Positions 26,230-35,682 of a stretch of 64,000 bases of DNA are shown here, in pieces. The number at the start of each line of letters is the position of its first letter. Within the stretch, counting starts at the first letter, position 1. The notes under the pieces are model-generated. The model saw only the letters and a program-made list of their open reading frames with translations, did no database searches and was not told the DNA's origin. Location of the stretch: the NCBI GenBank assembly GCA_049607205.1, contig JBMYWH010000007.1:1-64000 (forward strand), in the 5' to 3' direction. The translations under genes were made by a program, and so were the position numbers. This DNA is from JBELHR01 sp049607205. Its GTDB lineage: Bacteria; Bacteroidota; Bacteroidia; Flavobacteriales; Flavobacteriaceae.

Positions 26230-28281
26230 ATGCTAGATCATGTTAAAAGTTGGATGATAGATGAATTACAGTTCGCTGTAATTTATATGGATGAAAAGGG
26301 AGAAGTTGTGTATAGGAACAAAGCCTTTACTAGCAAGTACGGATTCAAAAATAAATATATAAGTATCTATGATATAGACCCTTATGCTAACCCTGAGAAA
26401 TTTAAAGAAAACTGGGACAAAACCGCGAAAACAAATCATCTCAGTATTATCACCAATCACAAAGATGATCAAGGCACCTATCACGAAGTCACGGTTTTTA
26501 CTCAAATTTTCTCAAATAATAGAAAAAAATACATGCTCAGTATGTCTACAGACATGAGTATATCCAGGTTTAATAGCAAATTACTAGAATCCACGGAAAG
26601 ACTCGCTCATTTAGGTGGTTGGTCTTTTAACCTTCAAACAAAGGAGATTCAAACTACCACTCAAACTTTAGAATTACTCCGTCTTCAAAACAAAGAAGAT
26701 CTATTACCAGGAAGTCTCTATAAATTCTTTAAGGAGTCTGATCAATTAAAAAATTCACTGAGCCTTCTTTTAAGAAAATCTGCATCAATAGACCAAACCT
26801 TTGAGCTCAAAACGACCCCTCGAAAGTTTATTCGACTTAAGGCAAACCCAGTAATAAGAGAGGCTCAAATAACTCAAATTATAGGAGTATTTCAAGATGT
26901 CACTGCACAGCATCAGGATAAAGAACAATTGAAGTTCTTCAAAGAAATTATTGACCATACCGAAGATGATATTCTTGTATACAACAAAAATGGAGTGCTT
27001 GTTTACCATTCCAAATCAGTTGAGAAATCTCTAGGCTACAGTTCTAAATATTTAGAAACTGCAACGGTATTTGATCTTGATAAACAAACCAGTCCTCAGT
27101 GGTGGGCAAATCACTTTCAAGAAATCAAATCAAACGGTCGTTTGAGATTCGAACGTATAATTGAAACAGCATATAAGACTAAAATAACCGTGGACGTCAG
27201 TGCCTATGCCATCAAATTCGGAGAAGAGGACTTTAACTGTGCGGTATTAAGAGATATTTCTAAACTCAAACAGAGGCAAGAGAGTCTTGAACAAGAAAAC
27301 CAACTCTTGCAATACGAACTGGCGCAAAACACTTCGAATTATGGTAATATCCTTTCAAAAAGTGAGGCATATAAACACGTTTTAAAAAAGGTCAACCAAG
27401 TAGCACCCACCGAGACAACAGTACTGATCACCGGAGAATCAGGGACAGGGAAAGAATTACTCGCTATTGCGATTCATGAGAATAGTAAAAGAAAAGAAGG
27501 TCCATTCATTAAAATCAATTGTGCTACCCTTCCTAAAGAACTCTTCGAATCCGAATTATTTGGACATAAAAAAGGAGCCTTTACTGGTGCAAATTCGGAT
27601 AAAATTGGGAAATTTCAATTAGCTAATCACGGAACAATATTCCTAGATGAAATAGGTGAACTTCCAATAGACCAACAAGCGAAACTTCTGAGGGTATTGC
27701 AAGAAGGGGAGTTTGATCAAGTTGGTGGAATAACTACCATAAAAACTGATGTTAGGGTAATTGCTGCAACCAATAGAAACCTAGAAGATAGAATTAAACA
27801 AGGTAAATTCAGAGCCGACTTGTTTTATAGAATTAATGTATTCCCTATTCACAATACACCTTTAAGAGAAAGGAAAGATGACATCCCAATTCTTAGCTCC
27901 TACTTCTTAGAAAAATACAGCAACAAAATTGGAAAGAAATTCTCAAAAGTATCTAAGAGCACCTTAAATCAACTAGAGAAATACGACTTCCCAGGAAATA
28001 TTAGAGAGCTAGAGAATTTAATTGAACGGGCCGTAATTATCGAAGAAGGCCCAAGTCTTAAACCTGGTGATTGGATTCCTAAATCCTCAGGTAGCACAAA
28101 ACATCAAGATTTCATAAGTTTTGAACAGGTACAAAGAGACTATATCATCAAAGTCCTTGACCATGTTAACTGGAGAGTAAGCGGCCCTAAAGGTGCTGCA
28201 AGAATTTTAGATATGAAGGACAAAACCCTCTTTGCAAAAATGAAGAAGCTTGGTATTGAGAAGAAAATTAGTTTAAAATAA
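26230..28281 (+). CDS. Sigma-54-dependent transcriptional activator with PAS domains
   Basis: 683 residues. The N-terminal 350 residues contain three PAS-like sensory segments (about 8-110, 115-225 and 232-345), without a receiver domain. A short coiled-coil linker leads into an AAA+ domain: Walker A GESGTGKE near residue 400, the sigma-54 contact loop GAFTGA near 449-454 and Walker B FLDEIGEL. A Fis-type helix-turn-helix ends the protein (VSGPKGAARILDMKDKTLFAKMKKLG). It activates sigma-54 RNA polymerase on an internal signal. The divergent YceI operon with a -24/-12 promoter is the obvious target. Confidence 0.93.
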   Translation: MLDHVKSWMIDELQFAVIYMDEKGEVVYRNKAFTSKYGFKNKYISIYDIDPYANPEKFKENWDKTAKTNHLSIITNHKDDQGTYHEVTVFTQIFSNNRKKYMLSMSTDMSISRFNSKLLESTERLAHLGGWSFNLQTKEIQTTTQTLELLRLQNKEDLLPGSLYKFFKESDQLKNSLSLLLRKSASIDQTFELKTTPRKFIRLKANPVIREAQITQIIGVFQDVTAQHQDKEQLKFFKEIIDHTEDDILVYNKNGVLVYHSKSVEKSLGYSSKYLETATVFDLDKQTSPQWWANHFQEIKSNGRLRFERIIETAYKTKITVDVSAYAIKFGEEDFNCAVLRDISKLKQRQESLEQENQLLQYELAQNTSNYGNILSKSEAYKHVLKKVNQVAPTETTVLITGESGTGKELLAIAIHENSKRKEGPFIKINCATLPKELFESELFGHKKGAFTGANSDKIGKFQLANHGTIFLDEIGELPIDQQAKLLRVLQEGEFDQVGGITTIKTDVRVIAATNRNLEDRIKQGKFRADLFYRINVFPIHNTPLRERKDDIPILSSYFLEKYSNKIGKKFSKVSKSTLNQLEKYDFPGNIRELENLIERAVIIEEGPSLKPGDWIPKSSGSTKHQDFISFEQVQRDYIIKVLDHVNWRVSGPKGAARILDMKDKTLFAKMKKLGIEKKISLK

Positions 28282-28286
28282 AAAAA

Positions 28287-28309
28287 CAGAGACCTCATAG
28301 AGGCCTCTG
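28287..28309. terminator. Hairpin terminator between sigma-54 activator and alginate operon
   Basis: Stem CAGAG-x-CCTC / GAGG-x-CTCTG with one mismatch and a three-base loop. On the minus strand it is followed by a run of seven T, so it should end the alginate catabolic transcript; on the plus strand the T tract is weak. Confidence 0.65.
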
Positions 28310-28341
28310 CATATTAATGATTTATTAAATATGGAACGAAT

Positions 28342-30600
28342 TTAATATACCAATTTCATCTTAACTTGACTTTCTTTTGCAAAGTCACCTGAATTTATAA
28401 TCGTATTATCATACTCCTTGTTGTTCTTTGAGGTCCAAATCGTTGAAATGCGACGGACTTTATTATTCTCAAAAGTATTATTGTTGATGTCAACTTGGAT
28501 AATACCAACATGAGAGAACAATGGAGCTTTTCCCTTAGGAGCATCACAGTTTTCAAACTTAGACCCTTCAATAACAAGATTTCCTCCAATAGTTGATTCG
28601 TCATATCCTCCTCTAAAATAATTGATAACAGGAGCTGTGACACGCTGGAATTCACAATTGCTAAAAGTCAAAAACTCAACATTATAATCCCCTTTTGCAT
28701 CTACCTCAGCGGCTAAACTAAAGCCTTTAGAAGCATTACTGAACTTACAGTTGTCGAAACTAATCTCTTGGGCAAAAGAATGTTTATAAGCCTGCAATAA
28801 ATAAGAGAAGCCGTCAAAACTAGCATCTTTAGCACGAATACCATAGTGGTTATCCATATTGTGATCTTGAGTTTCAAACAAACCAGAACCTTTAGAAATA
28901 AATTCAATTCCTTGAATTTCTAAAAGACCATATGAGTGCAATTGAAACAAAGCTTTCTCACCAGAATATATAAGGATTACCCCTTTTGCTGCAGCCTTCA
29001 AAGACAGTGTCTTATTCACATTAATAGGACCATCGAGCTCATAAAGCCCAGGACCGAATTCAAGTTCTAAGGATGATACTGAATCGGATAAGGCAAGCTC
29101 TAATTCCGCAACATTATTAACTTTTACAGTTTTCTTAATCTTAGCTTCTTGAGCCTTTTCAGGGTTAAACCAAGTTGGACCGTATGAATTCCAGTCAATT
29201 TGATTGTAAGCCAATTGAGCTCCAATATGAGTTGCTCCGATATCCTTATTGGTATACCCTTTAAACACCTTAACATCCGCTTGATTATAGCTCAACGTTG
29301 AGAATTTACCTTCAGCTTGCGTCTCTAAAGAGCCATTTAGTTTTAAAAAGCGATCTGAGCCTTTTAAATCAGGACTAATTAAATAGTTTGATTCAAATAA
29401 AACCCCCTCACCACTGTCGTAAATACGTTCTTCGTAAGTGTTTGCCTTACTCTCAAAGATCAAATTATTGGTTACTTCAGTTCTAATAGGAATAGCAGAA
29501 CGGATTTCAGAACTCGGAAGTACATCTTTTTGGTTAAGGTTTTGGCCTACGCCTATTTGAATAGGATGCTCAGAATTCATAAAAGTATTAGAGCTGATAA
29601 CCACATCTGTAACTTGATTGTATCTGTTCAAGGGAGATTTAGGAATACCATTCATAATAGCTACGGGACTTCTAAAAGAACTACCGATCAAATTCTCAAA
29701 TCTATTGTTAACAACAACATGACCTGTGTTGATAATTCTAACACCACCAACATAAGGATTCATTCCGTCTCCTAAGAAATAATTCCCCTCGATCTGGGCA
29801 TAATTTCCATGACGAGTTACAAGAGATCCTTCAGACATATAAAAGACATTGTCCTTGAATATATTGAAGTTTGTTTTACTTGAAATAACCTCAACCTCTC
29901 CATTACAACGATCAAATAAATTGTGCTCTACAACCGTATGACTAGGAGACATTGAACTAAAACTATCTCCCAATTGAATTGTCTCTGCTTTAGGACCTCC
30001 TTTTCTTGGTCTAGGGCCGAAATAATTATTCTTTATTTGGTGATAGTTATTGATGTTTCTATTCCCTTTAATTTCAACTCTTACCGTAGGTCCCTCATTG
30101 GTCTTTCCTGCTAAATAAGAATTTTCTAGACTATTATGTTTACCCCAAAACTCAACCCAATGATCCTTGATACTTCTATTAGGTTGATTATAATCTTCGA
30201 TCACGATATCGTGAACCCTAATGTGCTCAGCAACGTTCTTCTTGTTGATTTTGAAATCGACAACCGCATTTGATGGAGTATAACCATTTCTAAAATGAAT
30301 CCCAGAAATATCTACATACTTACCACCTAATTTCAAGGCCGATTGTCCTTCAAAAAACACAGTTCCTGGCTCTTGAGCTTCGATATATATATATTTATTG
30401 GTATTTCCTTCTACATCCACTTTTAGAAATACGTCCCTATAAATCCCTGGTGCAATAACAATATGTTGCCCAGGAGAGACTTGTTCTAAAGATGTTTCTA
30501 ATTCTTCCACAGAACTAACTTCAATGCTCTGTGGAGACTGCTGACACGCTACAAATCCTACTGCAATAAATAGGTATAATAAATATCTCAATCTAGTCAT
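28342..30600 (-). CDS. Polysaccharide lyase family 6 alginate lyase, lipoprotein
   Basis: 752 residues with lipobox Cys19 (GFVAC). Both halves are right-handed parallel beta-helices: the catalytic one (about 25-470) and a second helix domain (about 490-750), as in the two-domain PL6 enzymes. The catalytic pair is predicted as Lys242 (VISSKT) and Arg263 (LVTRHG); the 21-residue spacing equals that of K220/R241 in AlyGC, and acidic residues at NGEVEV fit the calcium site. It cleaves alginate by beta-elimination, probably exposed on the cell surface or in the periplasm. Last gene of the MFS-dehR-kdgK-PFK-kdgA-PL6 operon, 4 bp after the aldolase. Confidence 0.92.
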   Translation of the reverse strand: MTRLRYLLYLFIAVGFVACQQSPQSIEVSSVEELETSLEQVSPGQHIVIAPGIYRDVFLKVDVEGNTNKYIYIEAQEPGTVFFEGQSALKLGGKYVDISGIHFRNGYTPSNAVVDFKINKKNVAEHIRVHDIVIEDYNQPNRSIKDHWVEFWGKHNSLENSYLAGKTNEGPTVRVEIKGNRNINNYHQIKNNYFGPRPRKGGPKAETIQLGDSFSSMSPSHTVVEHNLFDRCNGEVEVISSKTNFNIFKDNVFYMSEGSLVTRHGNYAQIEGNYFLGDGMNPYVGGVRIINTGHVVVNNRFENLIGSSFRSPVAIMNGIPKSPLNRYNQVTDVVISSNTFMNSEHPIQIGVGQNLNQKDVLPSSEIRSAIPIRTEVTNNLIFESKANTYEERIYDSGEGVLFESNYLISPDLKGSDRFLKLNGSLETQAEGKFSTLSYNQADVKVFKGYTNKDIGATHIGAQLAYNQIDWNSYGPTWFNPEKAQEAKIKKTVKVNNVAELELALSDSVSSLELEFGPGLYELDGPINVNKTLSLKAAAKGVILIYSGEKALFQLHSYGLLEIQGIEFISKGSGLFETQDHNMDNHYGIRAKDASFDGFSYLLQAYKHSFAQEISFDNCKFSNASKGFSLAAEVDAKGDYNVEFLTFSNCEFQRVTAPVINYFRGGYDESTIGGNLVIEGSKFENCDAPKGKAPLFSHVGIIQVDINNNTFENNKVRRISTIWTSKNNKEYDNTIINSGDFAKESQVKMKLVY

Positions 30601-30604
30601 ACAC

Positions 30605-31270
30605 CTATTTTAACTCTTGAATAATAGCTAAAGCCTCTTTAACCTTACTTTCAATTGCTTCTAAATTGAAAGAACCATCGGCATGTTTTGACATCAATTT
30701 GGATCCCATTCCTACACAAGTAACTCCAGCTTGAAACCAAGCAGTTAAGTTCTCACGGTCAGGAGAAACACCACCTGTAGGCATAATACTTGTCCACGGT
30801 TGAGGCCCTTTAATTCCTTTGACAAACTGAGGTCCATAAATGTCCCCAGGGAACAATTTCACGATTTCACATCCCAATTCTTCTGCCTTTGCAATTTCAG
30901 TCAAAGTTCCACATCCTGGTGACCAAAGTACTTTACGTCTATTACAAGCAATTGCAATATCCTCTCTAAATACAGGAGTGACAATGAAGTTCGCTCCTAA
31001 TGCCATATATAATGAAGCAGAAGCCGCATCAGTTACAGAACCTACACCCATAATCATTCCAGGTAATTCTTTAACTGCGTATTTAGTTAATTCACCAAAA
31101 ACTTCGTGAGCAAAATCTCCTCTTGCTGTGAACTCTAATAATCTAGCTCCTCCATCATAACAAGCCTTTAAAACTTGCTTACTAACCTCTATATCTGAAT
31201 TGAAAAAAAGTGGAATCATTCCAGTTTCTTTCATTTTTTCTGCTACTTCTATTCTACTAAATTGTGCCAT
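30605..31270 (-). CDS. kdgA: KDPG (2-keto-3-deoxy-6-phosphogluconate) aldolase
   Basis: 221 residues, the Eda family. The Schiff-base lysine is K138 in CEIVKLFPGD and the general base glutamate is E46 in LLEFTARG. The phosphate-binding end has MPTGGV and GVTCVGMGSKL. It splits KDPG into pyruvate and glyceraldehyde-3-phosphate, the last step of alginate monomer breakdown. Cytoplasmic. It lies 10 bp after the phosphofructokinase-like gene and 4 bp before PL6, within one operon. Confidence 0.95.
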   Translation of the reverse strand: MAQFSRIEVAEKMKETGMIPLFFNSDIEVSKQVLKACYDGGARLLEFTARGDFAHEVFGELTKYAVKELPGMIMGVGSVTDAASASLYMALGANFIVTPVFREDIAIACNRRKVLWSPGCGTLTEIAKAEELGCEIVKLFPGDIYGPQFVKGIKGPQPWTSIMPTGGVSPDRENLTAWFQAGVTCVGMGSKLMSKHADGSFNLEAIESKVKEALAIIQELK

Positions 31271-31280
31271 TGTATATTTT

Positions 31281-32498
31281 TTAATTCCAATTCAAGATAG
31301 ACTTGAATTCATAGTTATCTGCTCCAGGAATAATTCCTTTTGCGTTCTCAACATCTTCAGGTGTCAAATAATCCATTTCAGAGATAAACAACTGAACCAT
31401 TTCCGAATTTATATCCAGCAATCGGGGCTGTATTTTATTCTCTTCTCCAAGTAACTCCTCCAATTGAATTGGAATAATATCCCCATTGGAATTAGCACTT
31501 ACTATACAGTTGGTATAGCCATCATCATAAAGCTTCTTTACTCCAATACCCAACAGAGTACAAAGGGTCAAATCATAGGCAATAGGATTACAACATCTAA
31601 GTTCATACCCTACTTCAACTGGCCTTAATTTGATTCTTAAAGATTCTTGTTTTAGTCGTTTTGCCAAGAGTTCGTTGAAAAAATGAGACTTACTCAATAA
31701 ACTTAATTCTGGATGCCCATGAGCATCGTAAGAGAAGTTAATATTTGCCTTCTTTAGCTCTTCTTCATCCAATAAATGAAATACACCTTCAGAAATCAAA
31801 ATAACTCCATAGTCTAATCCCTGTAATTTTCTTTTAAGGATAGTAGACATCATTAATGAGACTAATTTATCAATGCTAATCTTGGTCTCATTAAACATTT
31901 CTGGTACTATGAATAAGGGAAAATGACATGCCGAAGCAATCCCAAAAGCTAAATGACCTGCGCTTCGTCCCATAGAACTCATCACAAACCAAAGGTTACT
32001 AGTTCGTGCATCTTCATACACGGTATTTCCAATTCTTACTCCTTCATTCTTTGCGCTATGAAATCCAAAGGTTGGATTTCTATCCGGCAATGGAAGGTCA
32101 TTATCTATGGTTTTAGGGACATGAATATGTCTAAGTTCACGATTCGTTAATTTCATAAACTCAGAAATTCTACAAGCCGTAGATGCTGTATCATCTCCTC
32201 CAATAGTTACCAATAGTTTAACATTGTGTCGCTCAAAAAAATCAGTTGACATCTGATTTTCTCTAGGCTTAAAACGACTCATTATAAGGGCAGAACCTCC
32301 TCTTGAAAAGATTCGGTCTGCCATTTTATAATCTATGTTCACAATATCTGGTTCATTTAAGAATAGTCCTTCATAACCATTATGAAGACCTATTACTCGA
32401 TAGTCCGCTTTGAGAAAACTCTTAGCTACTGTACTAATTACAGTATTAATCCCAGGAGCTGGACCTCCTCCACATATAATAAGAACCGTTTCTCTCAT
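31281..32498 (-). CDS. Phosphofructokinase family protein with pyrophosphate-type signature
   Basis: 405 residues of the PfkA superfamily. The N-terminal loop reads GGGPAPGIN (10-18). The donor-site motif is GGDDT (100-104), with Asp103 where ATP enzymes have Gly, and the substrate loop is PKTIDND (128-134), with Lys129. This Asp/Lys combination is the established hallmark of pyrophosphate-dependent, reversible phosphofructokinases. Cytoplasmic. Its position between kdgK and kdgA, with a 1-bp overlap and a 10-bp gap, shows it is transcribed with alginate catabolism. Running in reverse it would convert fructose-1,6-bisphosphate made from glyceraldehyde-3-phosphate to fructose-6-phosphate. Donor specificity is inferred. 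Confidence 0.88.
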   Translation of the reverse strand: MRETVLIICGGGPAPGINTVISTVAKSFLKADYRVIGLHNGYEGLFLNEPDIVNIDYKMADRIFSRGGSALIMSRFKPRENQMSTDFFERHNVKLLVTIGGDDTASTACRISEFMKLTNRELRHIHVPKTIDNDLPLPDRNPTFGFHSAKNEGVRIGNTVYEDARTSNLWFVMSSMGRSAGHLAFGIASACHFPLFIVPEMFNETKISIDKLVSLMMSTILKRKLQGLDYGVILISEGVFHLLDEEELKKANINFSYDAHGHPELSLLSKSHFFNELLAKRLKQESLRIKLRPVEVGYELRCCNPIAYDLTLCTLLGIGVKKLYDDGYTNCIVSANSNGDIIPIQLEELLGEENKIQPRLLDINSEMVQLFISEMDYLTPEDVENAKGIIPGADNYEFKSILNWN

Positions 32499-33547
32499 TA
32501 TCTAGCTACTCGACCAGAGGCATCTCCTCCCATCAATTTCTCAACTTCAGCTACAGTAACAAGATTTGCATCTCCTTTTATAGTATGCTTTAAACAAGAT
32601 GCCGCTACAGCAAAATCTAAAGCATTTTGATCATCTTCAGGATACTTTAATAATCCATAAATCAATCCTCCCATGAAAGAGTCTCCTCCTCCAACTCTAT
32701 CAACGATATCAGTAATCTGATATTGACGCGTCTGGAACATAGTTTTTCCATCGTATAAAACTCCAGCCCATGTGTTATGAGAAGCAGAAATAGATCCTCT
32801 AAGCGTTGTTATTACTTTCTTTGCTTTAGGGAATTTTTTCATCATTTGTTCACAAACAGATAAAAAGGCTTCCGCTTTTACATTATGTCCCTCAGTTTGA
32901 ACCGAGATTCCTTCTGGCTTAATTCCGAAGTGCATCTCAGCGTCCTCTTCATTTCCAAGTACAACATCACAAAAAGCAGTAAGCTCACTCATGATTGCTT
33001 CTCTTTTAGAATCATCACAATAATTCCAAAGCTTAGCACGGTAATTCAAATCTGTTGAAATAGTAATTCCCATTTTACTTGCAACTTCTAACGCTTCTAG
33101 ACATGCATCTGCTGCACCTTGCGAAATTGCCGGAGTAATACCCGTCCAATGGAACCACTCTACACCTTCAAAAACCTTTTCCCAATCAACCATTCCTGCC
33201 TTAATCTCAGACATAGCAGAATGAGCACGGTCATAAACAACTTTTGATCCACGTGAAACTGCACCTGTCTCTAAGAAATAAATCCCTAAACGATCGCCAC
33301 CGTAGATAATTTTATCTACACCAACTCCACGTTTTCTCATTTCCATCATGGCACATTGTCCTATATCATTCTGTGGCAAACGCGTTACAAAATCTACAGG
33401 CACACCATAATTCGCTAAAGACACCGCTACATTCGATTCACCACCTCCATAAATTGCATCAAAATTATTGGCTTGTGAGAACCTTAAAAAACCTTGTGGT
33501 GCTAATCTTAACATGATCTCACCAAACGTTACTACTTTTTTCATCAA
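32498..33547 (-). CDS. kdgK: 2-keto-3-deoxygluconate kinase (PfkB family)
   Basis: 349 residues of the ribokinase/PfkB family: N-terminal substrate motif GGGESNVAVSLANYG (34-48) and the C-terminal PfkB signature DRVGGGDSFMGGLIYG with the catalytic Asp in GGGD. It phosphorylates KDG to KDPG with ATP. The assignment as KDG kinase rather than another sugar kinase rests on its place between dehR and kdgA. It overlaps the phosphofructokinase-like gene by one base and follows dehR by 13 bp. Confidence 0.93.
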   Translation of the reverse strand: MMKKVVTFGEIMLRLAPQGFLRFSQANNFDAIYGGGESNVAVSLANYGVPVDFVTRLPQNDIGQCAMMEMRKRGVGVDKIIYGGDRLGIYFLETGAVSRGSKVVYDRAHSAMSEIKAGMVDWEKVFEGVEWFHWTGITPAISQGAADACLEALEVASKMGITISTDLNYRAKLWNYCDDSKREAIMSELTAFCDVVLGNEEDAEMHFGIKPEGISVQTEGHNVKAEAFLSVCEQMMKKFPKAKKVITTLRGSISASHNTWAGVLYDGKTMFQTRQYQITDIVDRVGGGDSFMGGLIYGLLKYPEDDQNALDFAVAASCLKHTIKGDANLVTVAEVEKLMGGDASGRVAR

Positions 33548-33560
33548 ATTTTATTTTTTG

Positions 33561-34316
33561 TTAACTGAAGGCTAATCCTCCGTTGATATCAATATTGTTT
33601 CCATTCAAGAATGAAGATTCTGGTCCTGCTAAATAAGCAACTACATCAGCAACTTCTTCTGCTGTTCCTTCTCTTTTTAAAGCCGTTGCATTTGCAACAT
33701 TCACTCTAACCTGATCCTTAGTAAAGTCATCGTGGAATTTAGTAGCAATCATACCTGGATTCAACGCATTTACACGGATTCCCTGAGGTCCGAATTCCTT
33801 AGCTAAACCTCTTGTAAATGTCATTACAGCTCCTTTAGACGCTCCATATAAAGTAGCTCCAGGACCACCACCATCTCTAGCAGCTTGAGAAGCAAAATTA
33901 ATTACAGAACCACCTTTACGCATCATTGGTTTGAAGGCCTTAGTCACAAATACTGTTGACTTGAAGTTTACATTCATTAATAAATCATAAAAAGACTCAT
34001 CAATTTCTTCGATAGTCTTACGACCAAAAAGTCCACCTGCTACATTTACTAAGATGTCAATATGCTCTCCAAATGCATCCTTAGTCACCTGAACCATGTT
34101 GTCAATATCAGCTTGCTTAGTAACATCTGCATATACAGCTACTGCTTCTCCACCTACAGCTTCGATTTCAGCAAGTGTAGCATCTCTATCAGCTTCACTA
34201 TCAAAATAATTCACAACAACTTTTGCTCCTTCTGCAGCCAATTTAACACATACAGCACGACCTATATCTCGTCCTCCTCCTGTAACAACTGCGATTTTTC
34301 CTTGTAATTTTCCCAT
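33561..34316 (-). CDS. dehR: SDR, DEH reductase (4-deoxy-L-erythro-5-hexoseulose uronate reductase)
   Basis: 251 residues, a classical SDR with cofactor motif GGGRDIG (13-19), NVAG (91-94) and catalytic Ser143, Tyr157 and Lys161 (YGASK). It is predicted to reduce DEH, the open form of the unsaturated monomer from alginate lyases, to KDG with NAD(P)H. The substrate is inferred from the operon: MFS upstream by 24 bp, kdgK downstream by 13 bp. The Asp at NYFDSE could favour NADH, but this cannot be decided here. Confidence 0.9.
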   Translation of the reverse strand: MGKLQGKIAVVTGGGRDIGRAVCVKLAAEGAKVVVNYFDSEADRDATLAEIEAVGGEAVAVYADVTKQADIDNMVQVTKDAFGEHIDILVNVAGGLFGRKTIEEIDESFYDLLMNVNFKSTVFVTKAFKPMMRKGGSVINFASQAARDGGGPGATLYGASKGAVMTFTRGLAKEFGPQGIRVNALNPGMIATKFHDDFTKDQVRVNVANATALKREGTAEEVADVVAYLAGPESSFLNGNNIDINGGLAFS

Positions 34317-34340
34317 AATATATATTTCTAAGTTTTCTAT

Positions 34341-35624
34341 TTATTGTTTATCGATGATTTGAATTTTCTTGATCATCAGCAAGATTGATATAACTGCTAG
34401 CGGTGCTAGTACTGCAATAATGATAAATGCAGGTGTATAAGATGTTTTTGTTATTTGCGGGATTAACCAGTTCATAACAATAACTGATACGGCTCCAATT
34501 GTTCCAGCAAAACCTGCCAAAGTTCCTACAGAAGGTCCTCTGAACAAATCACTAGATAAGGTTTGAATATTCCCAATTGCAAATTGGAATCCGAACAGGA
34601 CTAATCCTGTAATGTAAATGAAAGTCATAGGATTGTTCTCATTTACTAAAAAGATTATTCCAAGTAGGCCAATGAAGATTAAGGCACCTCCAATTCCAAT
34701 GGTCATTTTTCTTGAGTAATCCACAGAATGCTTTTTCATAAGCTTTCCAGAGTACCATCCACCTAAAAGACTTCCTGCCATACCACCCAGATACGAAATC
34801 CAAATAGTCTCTCCGATATCCGCGATACTGAAATCAAACTTCCAGTTTAAGTACAAAGGCATCCATCCTACAAAAAGCCACCAAATAGGTTCGATAAAGA
34901 AACGAGCTCCTAATACTCCCCAAGCTTCGCGATGTTTTAAGATTTGAAATAAACTCAAACCTTTCTCTTCTGATTTATCATCTGATTTATCATCAGATAA
35001 AGCTTCGCGAGAACTAAGAATCATTTTCTTTTCCTCCTCTGTGATCCAAGAATTCTTATCTGGAGTTGCATTATTAATAAACAACCATGGAATTACCCAT
35101 AAAACTCCAATAGCACCAATAATGATGTAGGTAGTTCTCCATCCAAAATGTCCGTATAAATAAGCTATTAACACCGGAGCAATAACACTCCCTAAAGAAG
35201 CTCCTGCATTAAATATTCCCTGAGCAATCGCTCTTTGATGTACTGGAAACCATTCTCCATTACTCTTCACCGCACCAGGCCAATTACCTGCTTCACCCAG
35301 TCCTAATAAGGCTCTAAAAGCTGTCAAAGAAACTAGACCTCTTGCAAAGGCATGCAATACCGAAGCACCAGACCAAACTACAATGGACACAACAAATCCC
35401 ATCCTCGATCCAATCAAGTCAAATAACTTACCTGAAAGCATCTTTCCTAAGGCATATGAAATCATGAATACATTCAACATGATCGCATAATCAGATTCAT
35501 CCAAGCCCAAATCTTTCCCCATTTCTGGCCACATCACACCGAAGGCGGTTCTATCAATATAATTGATAATAGTCGCCAGACAGATCAGTGAAATGATCCA
35601 CCATCTTAATCCTTTAATCTTCAT
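34341..35624 (-). CDS. MFS transporter of the hexuronate (ACS) family
   Basis: 427 residues with 12 predicted membrane helices and the ACS-family N-terminal signature IINYIDRTAFGVMWPEM. The central cytoplasmic loop (about 200-225) is charged (KSDDKSDDKSEEKG). Relatives carry hexuronates such as glucuronate or galacturonate; here the cargo is predicted to be unsaturated alginate monomers or DEH. First gene of the catabolic operon. A 17-bp palindrome lies 11 bp before its ATG. Confidence 0.9.
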   Translation of the reverse strand: MKIKGLRWWIISLICLATIINYIDRTAFGVMWPEMGKDLGLDESDYAIMLNVFMISYALGKMLSGKLFDLIGSRMGFVVSIVVWSGASVLHAFARGLVSLTAFRALLGLGEAGNWPGAVKSNGEWFPVHQRAIAQGIFNAGASLGSVIAPVLIAYLYGHFGWRTTYIIIGAIGVLWVIPWLFINNATPDKNSWITEEEKKMILSSREALSDDKSDDKSEEKGLSLFQILKHREAWGVLGARFFIEPIWWLFVGWMPLYLNWKFDFSIADIGETIWISYLGGMAGSLLGGWYSGKLMKKHSVDYSRKMTIGIGGALIFIGLLGIIFLVNENNPMTFIYITGLVLFGFQFAIGNIQTLSSDLFRGPSVGTLAGFAGTIGAVSVIVMNWLIPQITKTSYTPAFIIIAVLAPLAVISILLMIKKIQIIDKQ

Positions 35625-35634
35625 TTTTAAAGAA

Positions 35635-35651
35635 ATTGTAGAGCCTACAAT
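35635..35651. promoter_or_regulatory. Palindrome ATTGTAG-N3-CTACAAT before the MFS gene
   Basis: Seven-base perfect arms with a three-base spacer, centred about 20 bp upstream of the MFS start. It differs from the TTGGTNNACCAA operators near susC and PL17 but shares the TTG...CAA outer bases. Could be an operator of the catabolic operon; binding factor unknown. Confidence 0.4.
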
Positions 35652-35682
35652 ACGCGCAAACTCTTGATTATATAATACTTAT

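Noticed and set aside
29530..29775. Plus-strand frame of 81 codons inside the PL6 gene
   Set aside because: It runs antisense through the beta-helix coding region, with no promoter or recognisable protein.
34062..34307. Ser/Cys-rich plus-strand frame in dehR
   Set aside because: Low-complexity reverse reading of the SDR gene, not a protein.
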